From Thiogranum longum (lineage in GTDB: Bacteria; Pseudomonadota; Gammaproteobacteria; DSM-19610): a stretch of 64,000 bases of DNA. Position numbers and translations under genes: made by a program. Positions within the stretch are counted from its first letter, which is position 1; each line of letters begins with the position of its first letter. Positions 8,572 to 16,800 of the stretch are shown in pieces. Where the stretch lies: contig NZ_SMFX01000001.1 of NCBI RefSeq assembly GCF_004339085.1, positions 943,227 to 1,007,226 on the forward strand, read 5' to 3'. Below the pieces are notes generated by a model that did not search any database, was not told the DNA's origin, and saw only the letters and a list, made by a program, of their open reading frames with translations.

Positions 8572-9894
8572 ATGCTTGCAAGGAGAGTTGTATTTATGGC
8601 GCTTGCCGTTGCGGCGTCTGGCGTACTGGCTGCTTCACCAGAAGACATTGAAGCGTTGCACCGGGAACTATCGGATATACGCGCAGCCTATGAGGCACGC
8701 GTCAAGGCACTCGAAACGCGTATTGAATTACTTGAGAAAAATACGCAGCAGCAGAGTGCGGCTTCCGTACCGCCTGTTACTGTTGCTCCGGTTGCGCAGG
8801 AACGCGCCAACGATTTCAATCCCGCTATCAGTGTGGTGTTGACCGGTACCCTGGCAGACTTTTCTTCAAATAATGACGCGAGGGTGCCCGGCATGATGTC
8901 CGGCGGCGAGTCTGATCCCGGTGTTGAGGGTTTCTCGGTCGGCGAGTCCGAGCTGAATATCACCGCCAACATCGATGATCGCTGGCTGGGCAACCTGACG
9001 CTGGCGGTGTCGGATACCAGCGAGTCTACCGAGGTCGGTGTTGAAGAAGCCTGGTTTCAGAGTCTGGCATTACCTTACGATCTGACTTTCCGTGGTGGTC
9101 GTTTCTTTTCTGCAGTTGGTTACCGCAATGAGTTTCATGCGCATGCCGATGACTTTGTCGATCGTTCACTGGCGTACCGCATGTTTCTCGGCGGGCAATA
9201 CCTCGATGATGGTGTACAGCTGCGCTGGCTGGCGCCGACCGACCCGTTCCTGGAGTTCGGTGCCGAGTATCTGCGTGGCGACAATTTCCCGGCCGCCGGT
9301 GCGGGGCACCAGGGCCGGGGTGTCTGGGATGTGTTTGCACATGCCGGTGGCGATGCGGGTATCAGTCACAGCTGGAAGGCCGGTATTTCATGGATGGCGG
9401 CGCGCGCGAAGGATCGTGACTCGGTTGATGGCAGCCAGTTCAATGGTGATGTGAGGCTGGCCATTGCCGATGCTGTCTGGAAGTGGGCGCCGAACGGCAA
9501 TAGCTATCGACACAGTGCGAAACTTGAAGGTGCGTTGTTCTGGCAAAACCAGGACGGACGTTTTCGGCCTGCCGGTGGCGGCAGTCTGCCGTACGACGAA
9601 GACCAATCGGGCGGTTATGTCAATGCGGTTTACAAGTTTATGCCGCAGTGGCGCACCGGCCTGCGTTATTCGTGGCTGAACGCCGGTAACCCGGGTGCGG
9701 CGTTTGACGGAACGACACTGGACCCGCTCGGCGAGTCACCGGATACCTGGTCGTTGATGGTGGACTGGTCGCGAAGCGAGTTCAGTCGATTGCGACTGCA
9801 ATACAGTCGTGACAACTCGGATGTTCGGGCGGTGGATCGTCTTTATCTTCAATACATATACAGTATGGGTGCGCACGGCGCGCATCCATTCTGA
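8572..9894 (+). CDS. Outer-membrane beta-barrel protein with N-terminal coiled coil
   Basis: This 440-residue protein starts with a cleavable signal peptide (cleavage likely after GVLA, about residue 20). A short coiled coil follows (residues 24-62, rich in E, L, R and A heptads). The rest is made of alternating aromatic/hydrophobic strands, with many tyrosine- and tryptophan-flanked turns, and ends in phenylalanine, the usual recognition residue for outer-membrane assembly. Such coiled-coil porins are found beside metal uptake genes; a role in zinc or manganese entry is inferred only from the adjacent binding protein and permease. The ATG at 8572 follows GGGAG. Confidence 0.7.
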   Translation: MLARRVVFMALAVAASGVLAASPEDIEALHRELSDIRAAYEARVKALETRIELLEKNTQQQSAASVPPVTVAPVAQERANDFNPAISVVLTGTLADFSSNNDARVPGMMSGGESDPGVEGFSVGESELNITANIDDRWLGNLTLAVSDTSESTEVGVEEAWFQSLALPYDLTFRGGRFFSAVGYRNEFHAHADDFVDRSLAYRMFLGGQYLDDGVQLRWLAPTDPFLEFGAEYLRGDNFPAAGAGHQGRGVWDVFAHAGGDAGISHSWKAGISWMAARAKDRDSVDGSQFNGDVRLAIADAVWKWAPNGNSYRHSAKLEGALFWQNQDGRFRPAGGGSLPYDEDQSGGYVNAVYKFMPQWRTGLRYSWLNAGNPGAAFDGTTLDPLGESPDTWSLMVDWSRSEFSRLRLQYSRDNSDVRAVDRLYLQYIYSMGAHGAHPF

Positions 9895-9905
9895 AGGAGT
9901 TGGTC

Positions 9906-10805
9906 ATGTTGCGTTTTATGCTCTGGTTCGGTGTGCTGTTCAGCTTGCCACTCCCCGTTATGGCTGCGATTTCCGTGTTTGCCTGCGAGCCCGAATGGGC
10001 CGCGTTGACCCGGGAGATCGCGGGTGAACAGGTGAAGGTGTCATCGGCAACCAACGCCTTGCAAGACCCGCATCACATACAGGCACGACCGAGCCTGATT
10101 TCGCGTATGCGTAAAGCCGACCTGGTGATATGCACGGGCGCCGGTCTCGAAGCCGGCTGGCTGCCGCTGTTGTTACGGCGGGCAAATAATCCACAGATTC
10201 TGCCCGGGCAGCCGGGGTACGTGGAGGCGTCGTCAGCTGTTACGTTACTCGATCGACCACAGCGGCTGGACCGTGCCCAGGGCGATATTCATGCTTCGGG
10301 TAACCCGCATATCCAGATGAACCCGAATAACCTCACAGCCGTTGCCCGGTTGCTTGCACAACGCCTCGCTGTCGTTGATCCGGAACATGCCGGGCAGTAC
10401 AGGAACAACCTCGATGACTTCCTGCAGCGTTGGCAGGCCGCTATCTCGCGCTGGGAGAAACAGGCCGCACCGCTTAAAGGTATGGCGGTTGTCGTGCAGC
10501 ACAACAGCTGGCTGTATCTTGAGCAGTGGCTGGGTCTGAAGCAGGTGGCCACGATTGAACCGAAGCCTGGCGTGCCACCCAGTAGTGCCGATCTCGCGCG
10601 GCTGGTCAGGACACTGGAGCAGCATCCGGCCAGCGCGATACTGCACGCCGCTTACCAGGACGACCGCGCATCGAAGTGGTTGTCCCGGCATACCGGTATT
10701 GCGGAGGTTTCATTACCGTTTACCGTGGGTGGCTCGGAAAAAGCCAATGATCTGTTTGGTCTCTACGATGATACGCTGCAGCGGTTGCTGGCGGTTGTGC
10801 CATGA
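9906..10805 (+). CDS. Metal ABC transporter substrate-binding protein (ZnuA/TroA family)
   Basis: The 299-residue protein has a signal peptide (residues 1-20 ending PVMA) and the cluster 9 binding-protein fold for Zn2+ or Mn2+. Likely metal ligands are the histidines in DPHHIQARPS, GNPHIQMNPN and VVQHNSW and an acidic residue in YQDDRAS. The histidine-rich loop of classical ZnuA is absent. It delivers the metal in the periplasm to the permease encoded next. I chose the ATG at 9906 because AAGGAG lies seven bases upstream; a TTG two codons earlier would be inside the ribosome site spacing. Confidence 0.86.
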   Translation: MLRFMLWFGVLFSLPLPVMAAISVFACEPEWAALTREIAGEQVKVSSATNALQDPHHIQARPSLISRMRKADLVICTGAGLEAGWLPLLLRRANNPQILPGQPGYVEASSAVTLLDRPQRLDRAQGDIHASGNPHIQMNPNNLTAVARLLAQRLAVVDPEHAGQYRNNLDDFLQRWQAAISRWEKQAAPLKGMAVVVQHNSWLYLEQWLGLKQVATIEPKPGVPPSSADLARLVRTLEQHPASAILHAAYQDDRASKWLSRHTGIAEVSLPFTVGGSEKANDLFGLYDDTLQRLLAVVP

Positions 10806-11572
10806 TGCAGGCGCTGGTGGATCTGGATGTCATTGTTATGCCGATGCTGGCAGGGGTGCTGGTTATCGCCACTCACGTGCCGCTGGGGCGCGAGGTGTTG
10901 CAGCGCGGTATCATTTTTATCGATCTCGCGGTTGCACAGATCGCCGGCCTGGGCGTGATTGCGGCAGGCGTGATGGGCTGGGAGGTCGGTGGCTGGGCAA
11001 CCCAGGCAGTCGCGGCTGGCAGTGCATTGCTCGGCGCCATTCTGATCCGGGGTTTTGAGCGCTACTGGCCGGAGACGCAGGAAGCGCTGATCGGTATCAC
11101 CTTTGCCATGGCGGCGACCGGGGGCTTGCTGTTGTTATCCGGTAATCCTCACGGTGCAGAGCACGTCGCAGACCTGCTGACCGGGCAACTGTTGTGGGTC
11201 GATATAGATCAGCTCAGGCTTGTTGCCCTGGTGTACCTGCCGGTGCTTGTGCTGTGGTACTGGCTGGGACCGGGGCGTCTGCGTTTCTATCTGTTGTTTG
11301 CCGTTACGGTGACAGCTTCGGTGCAGCTGGTGGGTGTTTACCTGGTGTTTTCAAGCCTGATCATCCCGGCTGTTGCGGTCAGACGATTGCAAGGCCTGCC
11401 GGCCGTTGTGGCGGGGACCCTGCTGGGTGTGCTTGGCTACGCCGGTGGACTGGTCTGCTCGCTGAAATTCGATTGGCCGGCGGGGCCTACCGTGGTGTGG
11501 ATGCTGGCCATCACGGGTCTGTTATCCGGCGCTGTTATCGCACGCTTTCAGTCGCGCCGGATGCCGGCCTGA
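10802..11572 (+). CDS. Metal ABC transporter permease (ZnuB/ABC-3 family)
   Basis: This 256-residue, mostly hydrophobic protein matches the ABC-3 permease family. It has seven to eight membrane segments, and the stretch around HVADLLTGQLLWV followed by VYLVFSSLIIPAVAVRRL is the conserved family core. The ATG overlaps the stop of the binding-protein gene by four bases, showing translational coupling. No ATP-binding subunit is encoded upstream or downstream: the gene converges on the pyruvate dehydrogenase beta gene 18 bases away. A ZnuC partner must therefore be encoded elsewhere, or this locus is incomplete. Confidence 0.86.
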   Translation: MMQALVDLDVIVMPMLAGVLVIATHVPLGREVLQRGIIFIDLAVAQIAGLGVIAAGVMGWEVGGWATQAVAAGSALLGAILIRGFERYWPETQEALIGITFAMAATGGLLLLSGNPHGAEHVADLLTGQLLWVDIDQLRLVALVYLPVLVLWYWLGPGRLRFYLLFAVTVTASVQLVGVYLVFSSLIIPAVAVRRLQGLPAVVAGTLLGVLGYAGGLVCSLKFDWPAGPTVVWMLAITGLLSGAVIARFQSRRMPA

Positions 11573-11590
11573 AGGGAAGGGTGATGATTT

Positions 11591-12586
11591 TCAACCCGAT
11601 CGGGATGCTGTGCCTGTCAATTGAACCGCAGCCGAGACAATATCCTCCACCCGGGGAATACTCGCCGCTTCCAGTTCAGCATTGAAGGGTGTCGGCATGT
11701 CCAGTCCGGCAACCCGTACCGGTACGGCATCCAGGTCAAAAAAGCAGCGTTCGGTCAGGCCGGCAGCGATCTCTGCGCCTGCACCGGCGAACCGGCAGTC
11801 TTCCTCGACCACCACCAGCCTGTGTGTCTTGTGCAGCGACCTGGCGCAAGTCTCCCAGTCAATCGGACTCAGGCTGCGCAGATCGATCACTTCGGCCTGG
11901 ATGTTCTGTTCCGCCAGTTGCTGCGCAGCCTCGACAGCCAGGTTGGCCATTCTTGAGTAACTGACAAGGGTCAGGTCCGTGCCTTCTCGACGTACGATTG
12001 CCTGGTGCATGGGTGGTGGCGGTGTAACAGGATCCAGTTTGCCTTTTTCAAAGTACAGTAACTCATGTTCCAGTACGATGACCGGGTCATCACTGGCAAT
12101 GGCCTGGCGCAGTTGCCACCAGGCATCCTGTGGTGTGGCGGGTACCACAATGCGCAGGCCGGGGACGTTCATCAGGGTGTGCTCGAGTCGCTGTGAGTGT
12201 TGTGCAGCAAGCTGCCGGGCAACACCGCCCGGCATACGAATCACCAGCGGCATGGGAAACTGTCCGCCGGACATAAAGGGAATCTTGGCGGCCATGTTGA
12301 TAATGGCATCGAGTGCCAGTAGTGCAAAGTTGATGGTCATGATTTCCACCACCGGCCGCATACCGGTGAGTGCGGCACCCACACCCAGGCCGGTAAACCC
12401 GCCTTCCGAGATCGGTGTGTCGCGAACACGCCATTCACCGTATTTTGCATACAGTCCCTCGGTTACACGGTAGGAGCCACCATACAGGCCCACGTCTTCG
12501 CCGAGCGTAAACACCGATTCATCACTCGCCATTTCAATATCGAGTGCCCGGTTCAGCGCCTGCCAGAGCATCAGGTTTTCAGTCAT
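11591..12586 (-). CDS. pdhB: Pyruvate/2-oxoacid dehydrogenase E1 component, beta subunit
   Basis: The 331-residue protein has the transketolase pyrimidine-binding domain (FTLGEDVGLYGGSYRVTEGL, then GGFTGLGVGAALTGMRPVVE) and the C-terminal transketolase domain (VEAAQQLAEQNIQAEVIDLRSLSPID). With the alpha subunit it forms the thiamine-diphosphate E1 enzyme that decarboxylates pyruvate and acylates the lipoyl group of E2. The start at 12586 overlaps the alpha gene by eight bases. No E2 or E3 gene follows. Acetoin or branched-chain oxoacid dehydrogenase E1 is an alternative; neighbours in acetyl-phosphate metabolism favour pyruvate. Confidence 0.86.
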   Translation of the reverse strand: MTENLMLWQALNRALDIEMASDESVFTLGEDVGLYGGSYRVTEGLYAKYGEWRVRDTPISEGGFTGLGVGAALTGMRPVVEIMTINFALLALDAIINMAAKIPFMSGGQFPMPLVIRMPGGVARQLAAQHSQRLEHTLMNVPGLRIVVPATPQDAWWQLRQAIASDDPVIVLEHELLYFEKGKLDPVTPPPPMHQAIVRREGTDLTLVSYSRMANLAVEAAQQLAEQNIQAEVIDLRSLSPIDWETCARSLHKTHRLVVVEEDCRFAGAGAEIAAGLTERCFFDLDAVPVRVAGLDMPTPFNAELEAASIPRVEDIVSAAVQLTGTASRSG

Positions 12587-13649
12587 GGTGTGATGCCTCC
12601 AGCAGGGTTTCATGTCGACGATTGCAGTACAGACTGTCCCGGGCATCCTGCAGGGTGGGTGACGGGCTGGACAGTGCAAACTGTACGGCATCTTCTACCA
12701 CGTCATCGATTTCACGCCGGACATTTTCAATGTGCTGTTCATTGAAGTGCCCGGTGGCCGAGACGTGGCACACCAGCTGGTCAACCAGGTCAGGCCCGGC
12801 AGCGGCAATTTCGGCCTGGCTGGGGTATCCGATCCCGGCTTCATGGATAACGGTTTCTACCGGGTCGCGACTGGCCTGGGAACTGACTTCCGAGCGCGGT
12901 CGGTAGTTGCCTGCGTCGGCCATCGAGTGACCGCGGAAACGGTAGGTTTCAAATTCCAGCAACTGGGGGCCATTGCCGGCACGGATTTTTGCCAGTGCGT
13001 GCCGTGTGGCTTCGTAGACATTAATCACATCCATGCCATCGAGTTTTTCGGCCGGGATATTATAGGCGCAGGCACGCTTGTAGACGTCCACCACGGCGGA
13101 ATGACGATGAATTTCTGTGCCGATCTGGTAATGGTTGTTCTCACAGACGAACAGCACAGGCAGGTTCCACAGTGACGCCATGTTCAGTGCTTCATGGAAT
13201 GTGCCCTGGTTGACAGCGCCGTCACCGAAAAAGCAGATGACAGCTTCGGGCAGATCACGCAGTGCAATGCTGTAGCCTATGCCGGTGGCAACCGGGAAGG
13301 TTTCGCCAACGATAGCGTAGCCCCCCATGAAGCGGCACTGCTTGTCGAACAGGTGCATGGAACCCCCCATGCCTTTGCAGATACCGTCCCGGCGCCCGAA
13401 CAGTTCCGCCATTACCTGGCGAGCCGGGATACCGCGCACCAGCGCGTGTACGTGTTCGCGGTAGGTGGTGATCAGATAATCACTGGGCTCTGCGGCATGG
13501 ATGACGCCGACCGCTACCGCTTCTTCACCGGGGTACAGGTGCAGAAAGCCGGCAATATTGCCATTGCTGTATTCCTGTGCAGCACGTTCTTCGAATGCAC
13601 GCGCCAGTAGCATGTCATATAAAAAGCGGTGCAGGGTATCTCTGTCCAT
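12579..13649 (-). CDS. pdhA: Pyruvate/2-oxoacid dehydrogenase E1 component, alpha subunit
   Basis: This 356-residue protein carries the thiamine-diphosphate motif GDGAVNQGTFHEALN...ENN, the substrate loop CKGMGGSMHLFD and the regulatory-loop region YRFRGHSMADAGNYR. It starts at the ATG at 13649, one base before the stop region of the AhpD-like gene; two extra in-frame upstream codons would overlap that gene and are not conserved. It works with the beta subunit encoded next. The gene order AhpD-like, E1 alpha, E1 beta, all on the minus strand, forms one operon behind the regulated promoter at 14031-14073. Confidence 0.88.
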   Translation of the reverse strand: MDRDTLHRFLYDMLLARAFEERAAQEYSNGNIAGFLHLYPGEEAVAVGVIHAAEPSDYLITTYREHVHALVRGIPARQVMAELFGRRDGICKGMGGSMHLFDKQCRFMGGYAIVGETFPVATGIGYSIALRDLPEAVICFFGDGAVNQGTFHEALNMASLWNLPVLFVCENNHYQIGTEIHRHSAVVDVYKRACAYNIPAEKLDGMDVINVYEATRHALAKIRAGNGPQLLEFETYRFRGHSMADAGNYRPRSEVSSQASRDPVETVIHEAGIGYPSQAEIAAAGPDLVDQLVCHVSATGHFNEQHIENVRREIDDVVEDAVQFALSSPSPTLQDARDSLYCNRRHETLLEASHHD

Positions 13650-13650
13650 G

Positions 13651-13998
13651 TCAGCTGGCTTCCGGCAGGAATTCATTAATCGCATCCAGCAGCGGTGTCA
13701 GGTACATGTAGGCAGGCCCGCCGTGCATGATAACCGCCATAAAGCCGGCTTCCATGATTTCATCCCGGCTTGCACCTGCCCTGGCGGCCTGTTCGACGTG
13801 GAAGGCGATACACCATTCACACTGGGCCGCCACGCCGAGTGCAACATTGATCAGCTCCTTGTCGCGGATGCCCAGTGCCTTGCCGGATTCTGCCTTGCTG
13901 AGGAAACCAAGAAAGGCGTTGGTTTCAGTCGGGTAGTCCTTGCGCAGGGATTTCGTCAGCGCCATGACCTCATCGAGTTTGTTCTGCATCCTGCCCAT
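13651..13998 (-). CDS. Carboxymuconolactone decarboxylase / AhpD-family protein
   Basis: The 115-residue protein has the AhpD core, including CEWCIAFH with C60, C63 and H67, which in AhpD forms a peroxidase-linked disulfide centre. AhpD in mycobacteria links lipoylated E2 of the pyruvate dehydrogenase complex to a peroxiredoxin. Finding this protein at the head of an E1 alpha/E1 beta operon is consistent with a similar redox role with a lipoyl partner, but that is inference. The ATG at 13998 lies seven bases after GAGGAG. The predicted transcript start, near 14024, gives a short leader. Confidence 0.8.
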   Translation of the reverse strand: MGRMQNKLDEVMALTKSLRKDYPTETNAFLGFLSKAESGKALGIRDKELINVALGVAAQCEWCIAFHVEQAARAGASRDEIMEAGFMAVIMHGGPAYMYLTPLLDAINEFLPEAS

Positions 13999-14030
13999 CG
14001 GGGTTCTCCTCGGGAAAGCGGTTAGCGGTT

Positions 14031-14073
14031 ATTCTGCGTGAAGCAGTGCGCCGGTGATGCAACCTGGGTGACA
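14031..14073 (-). promoter_or_regulatory. Crp/Fnr-type class II promoter for the AhpD-pdhA-pdhB operon
   Basis: The palindrome TGCAACCTGGGTGACA occupies 14058-14073. Exactly 21 bases further in the direction of transcription begins the -10-like hexamer CAGAAT (14036 to 14031, minus strand). This puts the palindrome centre at -41.5 relative to a start near 14024, about 26 bases before the ATG at 13998. The same spacing recurs at seven other promoter orientations in the island. Confidence 0.82.
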
Positions 14074-14087
14074 ATCGGCCGCATGAT

Positions 14088-15110
14088 TCAGGCGGCAGGT
14101 TCCATGTCGGGCCGGTATTCGCCAAGCATGGCCAGGTGATTCAGGCGTGCGCGTTCCAGTAGCGCCTTCTGGGCGGCGGGGACATTCTCCGGTTTACCCA
14201 ACCAGGCATGAAGTGCCGTTTGCTGCAGGGCACGTCCGTAGGAAATGCTCAGCCGCCAGGGCGAGTCAGCCCCTTGCCGGTTCAGCGCATTCAGGTTGGC
14301 GGTAGCTTCTTCCGGTCCCTGTCCACCGGACAGGAAGTTAATACTTGGAACGGCCGCCGGCACGGTGCGACGCAGCACCCTGAGGGTGGCTTCGGCCACT
14401 TCATCCGGCTCGGCACGACGGCAGTCCTTGCCGGGCAGTACCATATTCGGTTTCAGGATCATCAGTTCAAGCGCCACGTGGTGGCGGTGCAGGGCGTGGA
14501 ACACCGCATGTTGCACGGCTTCTGTGACCTGCGCATGACGGTCGATGTCGTGATCACCATCCATCAGGACTTCCGGCTCGACAATCGGCACCAGTCCCTC
14601 AGCCTGGCAGACAGCGGCATAGCGCGCGAGCATTTCCGCGTTGGCCTCGATGCCGTGTTGTGACGGGTTATGTTTTTCGATGGCGTAGACCTCGCGCCAC
14701 TTGGCGAAACGTGCACCCTGTGCTTTATAGGTCTTCAGGCGATCAGCGAGACCGTCGAGCCCCTGGGTGATGAGGTCGCCGGGTGACAGCGCCAACGGGA
14801 CCTTGCCCTTGTCGACCTTGATGCCGGGGACGATCTTTTGTGCCCAGGCCGCTTCCGGTATGGTTTTTCCGTCTGGTGTGTTCTGTCCAAGGGTTTCTTC
14901 AAACAGAATGATTCCGCTGATGTATTCACCGAGGCCTTCGGTTGTCACCAGCAGGCTGCGCCAGGCGCGCCGGGTTTCTTCTGTTGATTCAACGTTAATC
15001 GCCTTGAATCGCTTGGCAATGGTCGGTGAGCTTTCATCAGCGGCGAGGATGCCACGACCTTTTTGCACCATATCCCTGATCGTGTTTTCAAGTTCGCTCT
15101 GGTATTCCAT
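14088..15110 (-). CDS. Fructose-bisphosphate aldolase, class I
   Basis: The 340-residue protein is a class I, Schiff-base aldolase of the animal/plant type: GRGILAADESSPTIAKRF near residue 20, the catalytic lysine in LMILKPNMV (K220), and SINFLSGGQ further on. It cleaves fructose 1,6-bisphosphate to dihydroxyacetone phosphate and glyceraldehyde 3-phosphate in glycolysis or gluconeogenesis. The ATG at 15110 follows AGGAG eight bases upstream. It is the last of four genes (phosphoketolase, gpmA, acyl-phosphate transferase, aldolase) read from the promoter at 19238-19280. Class I enzymes need no metal and suit a stress or secondary role. Confidence 0.9.
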   Translation of the reverse strand: MEYQSELENTIRDMVQKGRGILAADESSPTIAKRFKAINVESTEETRRAWRSLLVTTEGLGEYISGIILFEETLGQNTPDGKTIPEAAWAQKIVPGIKVDKGKVPLALSPGDLITQGLDGLADRLKTYKAQGARFAKWREVYAIEKHNPSQHGIEANAEMLARYAAVCQAEGLVPIVEPEVLMDGDHDIDRHAQVTEAVQHAVFHALHRHHVALELMILKPNMVLPGKDCRRAEPDEVAEATLRVLRRTVPAAVPSINFLSGGQGPEEATANLNALNRQGADSPWRLSISYGRALQQTALHAWLGKPENVPAAQKALLERARLNHLAMLGEYRPDMEPAA

Positions 15111-15155
15111 ATCGTGTCTCCTGTTCACAATATTCAAATCAGTACCTGTTTCCTG

Positions 15156-16094
15156 TCATTCCGGCGTTGGCCAGTGGTGGTGCATGAGTACGGCAATAGC
15201 CGCCGAGGCCAGGCGTGCCGCTGGCGGGTCAGAACGCGATGGCAGCATGATGGGCACCCTGGCACCGACGACAATACCGGCGAGTGTTGCACCGGCCAGG
15301 TACTCCAGATCCTTGGCGAGGATGTTGCCGGCATCGAGATCGGGTGCAAGCAGGATGTCCGCCTCACCTGCAACGACACTGACAATGTGCTTGGTATTGG
15401 CCGCGTCCCGGGAAATGGCATTATCGAACGCCAGCGGACCATCCACGATGGCGTGCCGGATCTGACCCCGTTCGGCCATCTTGCTCAGGCAGGCGGCATC
15501 TATGGTCGAGGGGATGGCAGGTTTCACCACCTCAACCGAGGACAGGGCGGCGACTTTTGGCGTGTCGACACCCAGCAGCCTCGCCAGGTGCACGGCGTTT
15601 TGCACAATGTCAGCTTTTTCCATGAGTCCCGGGGTGATATTTATCGCCGCATCGGTAATGAAAAGCAGCTTTCTGTAGGTGGGAAGATCAGCCACAAAAA
15701 CATGACTGACCCGCTGTCCGCCACGTAGCGTTTTGAGTACCGGGTGCATCAGTGTGTCGGTATGAATCCAGCCCTTGGCGAGGGCGTCGGCTTCACCGCG
15801 TGATACCAGCTCAACGCCAAGTGCGGCAGCTTCTTCCTCGCTGCTGACCGGGTGAATATCGCGTTCATCCGGTGGCGGGCATGCGAGTGTCTCGCAAATC
15901 TGCCGGATACGCTCAGGCTGGCCGATAAGACTCGGGTCGATCAATCCCTTTTCACGTGCTTCCAGCATGCCTTCCAGGACATGCGATTCACCCGCATCCA
16001 CAACCGCAGTCCTTAATGGCGGGAAGGCTCTGGCCTTTTCGATAAAGCGTTCCAGTCGTTCCCCGGTCGAGGCGTTCTGCTCAGGCGTGTTCAC
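15156..16094 (-). CDS. Phosphate acetyl/butyryltransferase
   Basis: The 312-residue protein belongs to the Pta/Ptb transferase family (FVADLPTYRKLLFITDAAINITPG and LLAPDLDAGNILAKDLEYLAGA are family cores). It interconverts acyl-CoA and acyl-phosphate, here most likely acetyl-CoA and the acetyl-phosphate made by phosphoketolase. I place the start at the GTG at 16094 because AAGGAG lies nine bases upstream; an ATG at 16127 would overlap gpmA by 47 bases and has no obvious ribosome site. Its length fits the short, single-domain Pta/Ptb type. Butyryl specificity cannot be excluded. Confidence 0.83.
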   Translation of the reverse strand: MNTPEQNASTGERLERFIEKARAFPPLRTAVVDAGESHVLEGMLEAREKGLIDPSLIGQPERIRQICETLACPPPDERDIHPVSSEEEAAALGVELVSRGEADALAKGWIHTDTLMHPVLKTLRGGQRVSHVFVADLPTYRKLLFITDAAINITPGLMEKADIVQNAVHLARLLGVDTPKVAALSSVEVVKPAIPSTIDAACLSKMAERGQIRHAIVDGPLAFDNAISRDAANTKHIVSVVAGEADILLAPDLDAGNILAKDLEYLAGATLAGIVVGARVPIMLPSRSDPPAARLASAAIAVLMHHHWPTPE

Positions 16095-16788
16095 GGCTGT
16101 TATCTCCTTCAAGAACGCGTTTTTCAAGCAGCGTCATGTTCGCATCGAAATCATAACAGTGCGGTGTACCGGTCTTCAGTTCGTAAGCCAGGATCTGCGC
16201 CGGCGTCATCTTTTCAATATGCATGATCATGGCGCGCAACGAATTGCCGTGCGCCGACACCAGTACATGCCGGCCCTGTTGCAGGTGCGGAACGATATGT
16301 GAATTGAAATAGGGGAGTGTACGTTCCGCCGTCATGGCAAGGCTCTCGCCGTTGGGTGGCGGAACGTCATAACTGCGTCGCCAGATATGTACCTGTTCCT
16401 GCCCGAACTGTTCGCGGGCCCTGTCCTTGTTCAGTCCCTGCAGGTCGCCATAATAACGTTCGTTCAGTTTTTCGGAGACGTAGATTTTTAATTCCTTTTT
16501 TTCCTCTTCTGTCGGCACGAAGTGCTCGTACCACTCGCTACCTGTCTCGTGCACACGGAGATACTGGTTGCAGTGCCGGTTCAGTTTCAGGATTTCATAC
16601 AGTGTGTCCTGGGCGCGCAACAGTGCCGAGGTGAATGCCAGGTCAAAATGCTGGTCGGTCAGCCGCGCGGCAGCCTGCTGTGCTTCCTCTGAACCATGCT
16701 GGCTGAGCCCGACATCGATCCAGCCGGTAAAGCGGTTTTGCTGGTTCCAGATCGACTGGCCATGGCGTATGAGTGTCAGGCGTCCCAC
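16081..16788 (-). CDS. gpmA: 2,3-bisphosphoglycerate-dependent phosphoglycerate mutase
   Basis: This 235-residue protein has the histidine phosphatase motif LIRHGQSIWN, with the phosphorylated histidine at residue 9, the acidic and arginine residues of the GpmA active site (RYYGDLQGLNK) and the second histidine in VSAHGNSLR. It interconverts 3- and 2-phosphoglycerate in lower glycolysis. The start codon is GTG at 16788, five bases after GGAG. It sits twelve bases downstream of phosphoketolase and overlaps the next gene, so the four-gene cluster is one transcription unit. Confidence 0.9.
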   Translation of the reverse strand: MGRLTLIRHGQSIWNQQNRFTGWIDVGLSQHGSEEAQQAAARLTDQHFDLAFTSALLRAQDTLYEILKLNRHCNQYLRVHETGSEWYEHFVPTEEEKKELKIYVSEKLNERYYGDLQGLNKDRAREQFGQEQVHIWRRSYDVPPPNGESLAMTAERTLPYFNSHIVPHLQQGRHVLVSAHGNSLRAMIMHIEKMTPAQILAYELKTGTPHCYDFDANMTLLEKRVLEGDNSREHA

Positions 16789-16800
16789 AGGATCTCCAGG

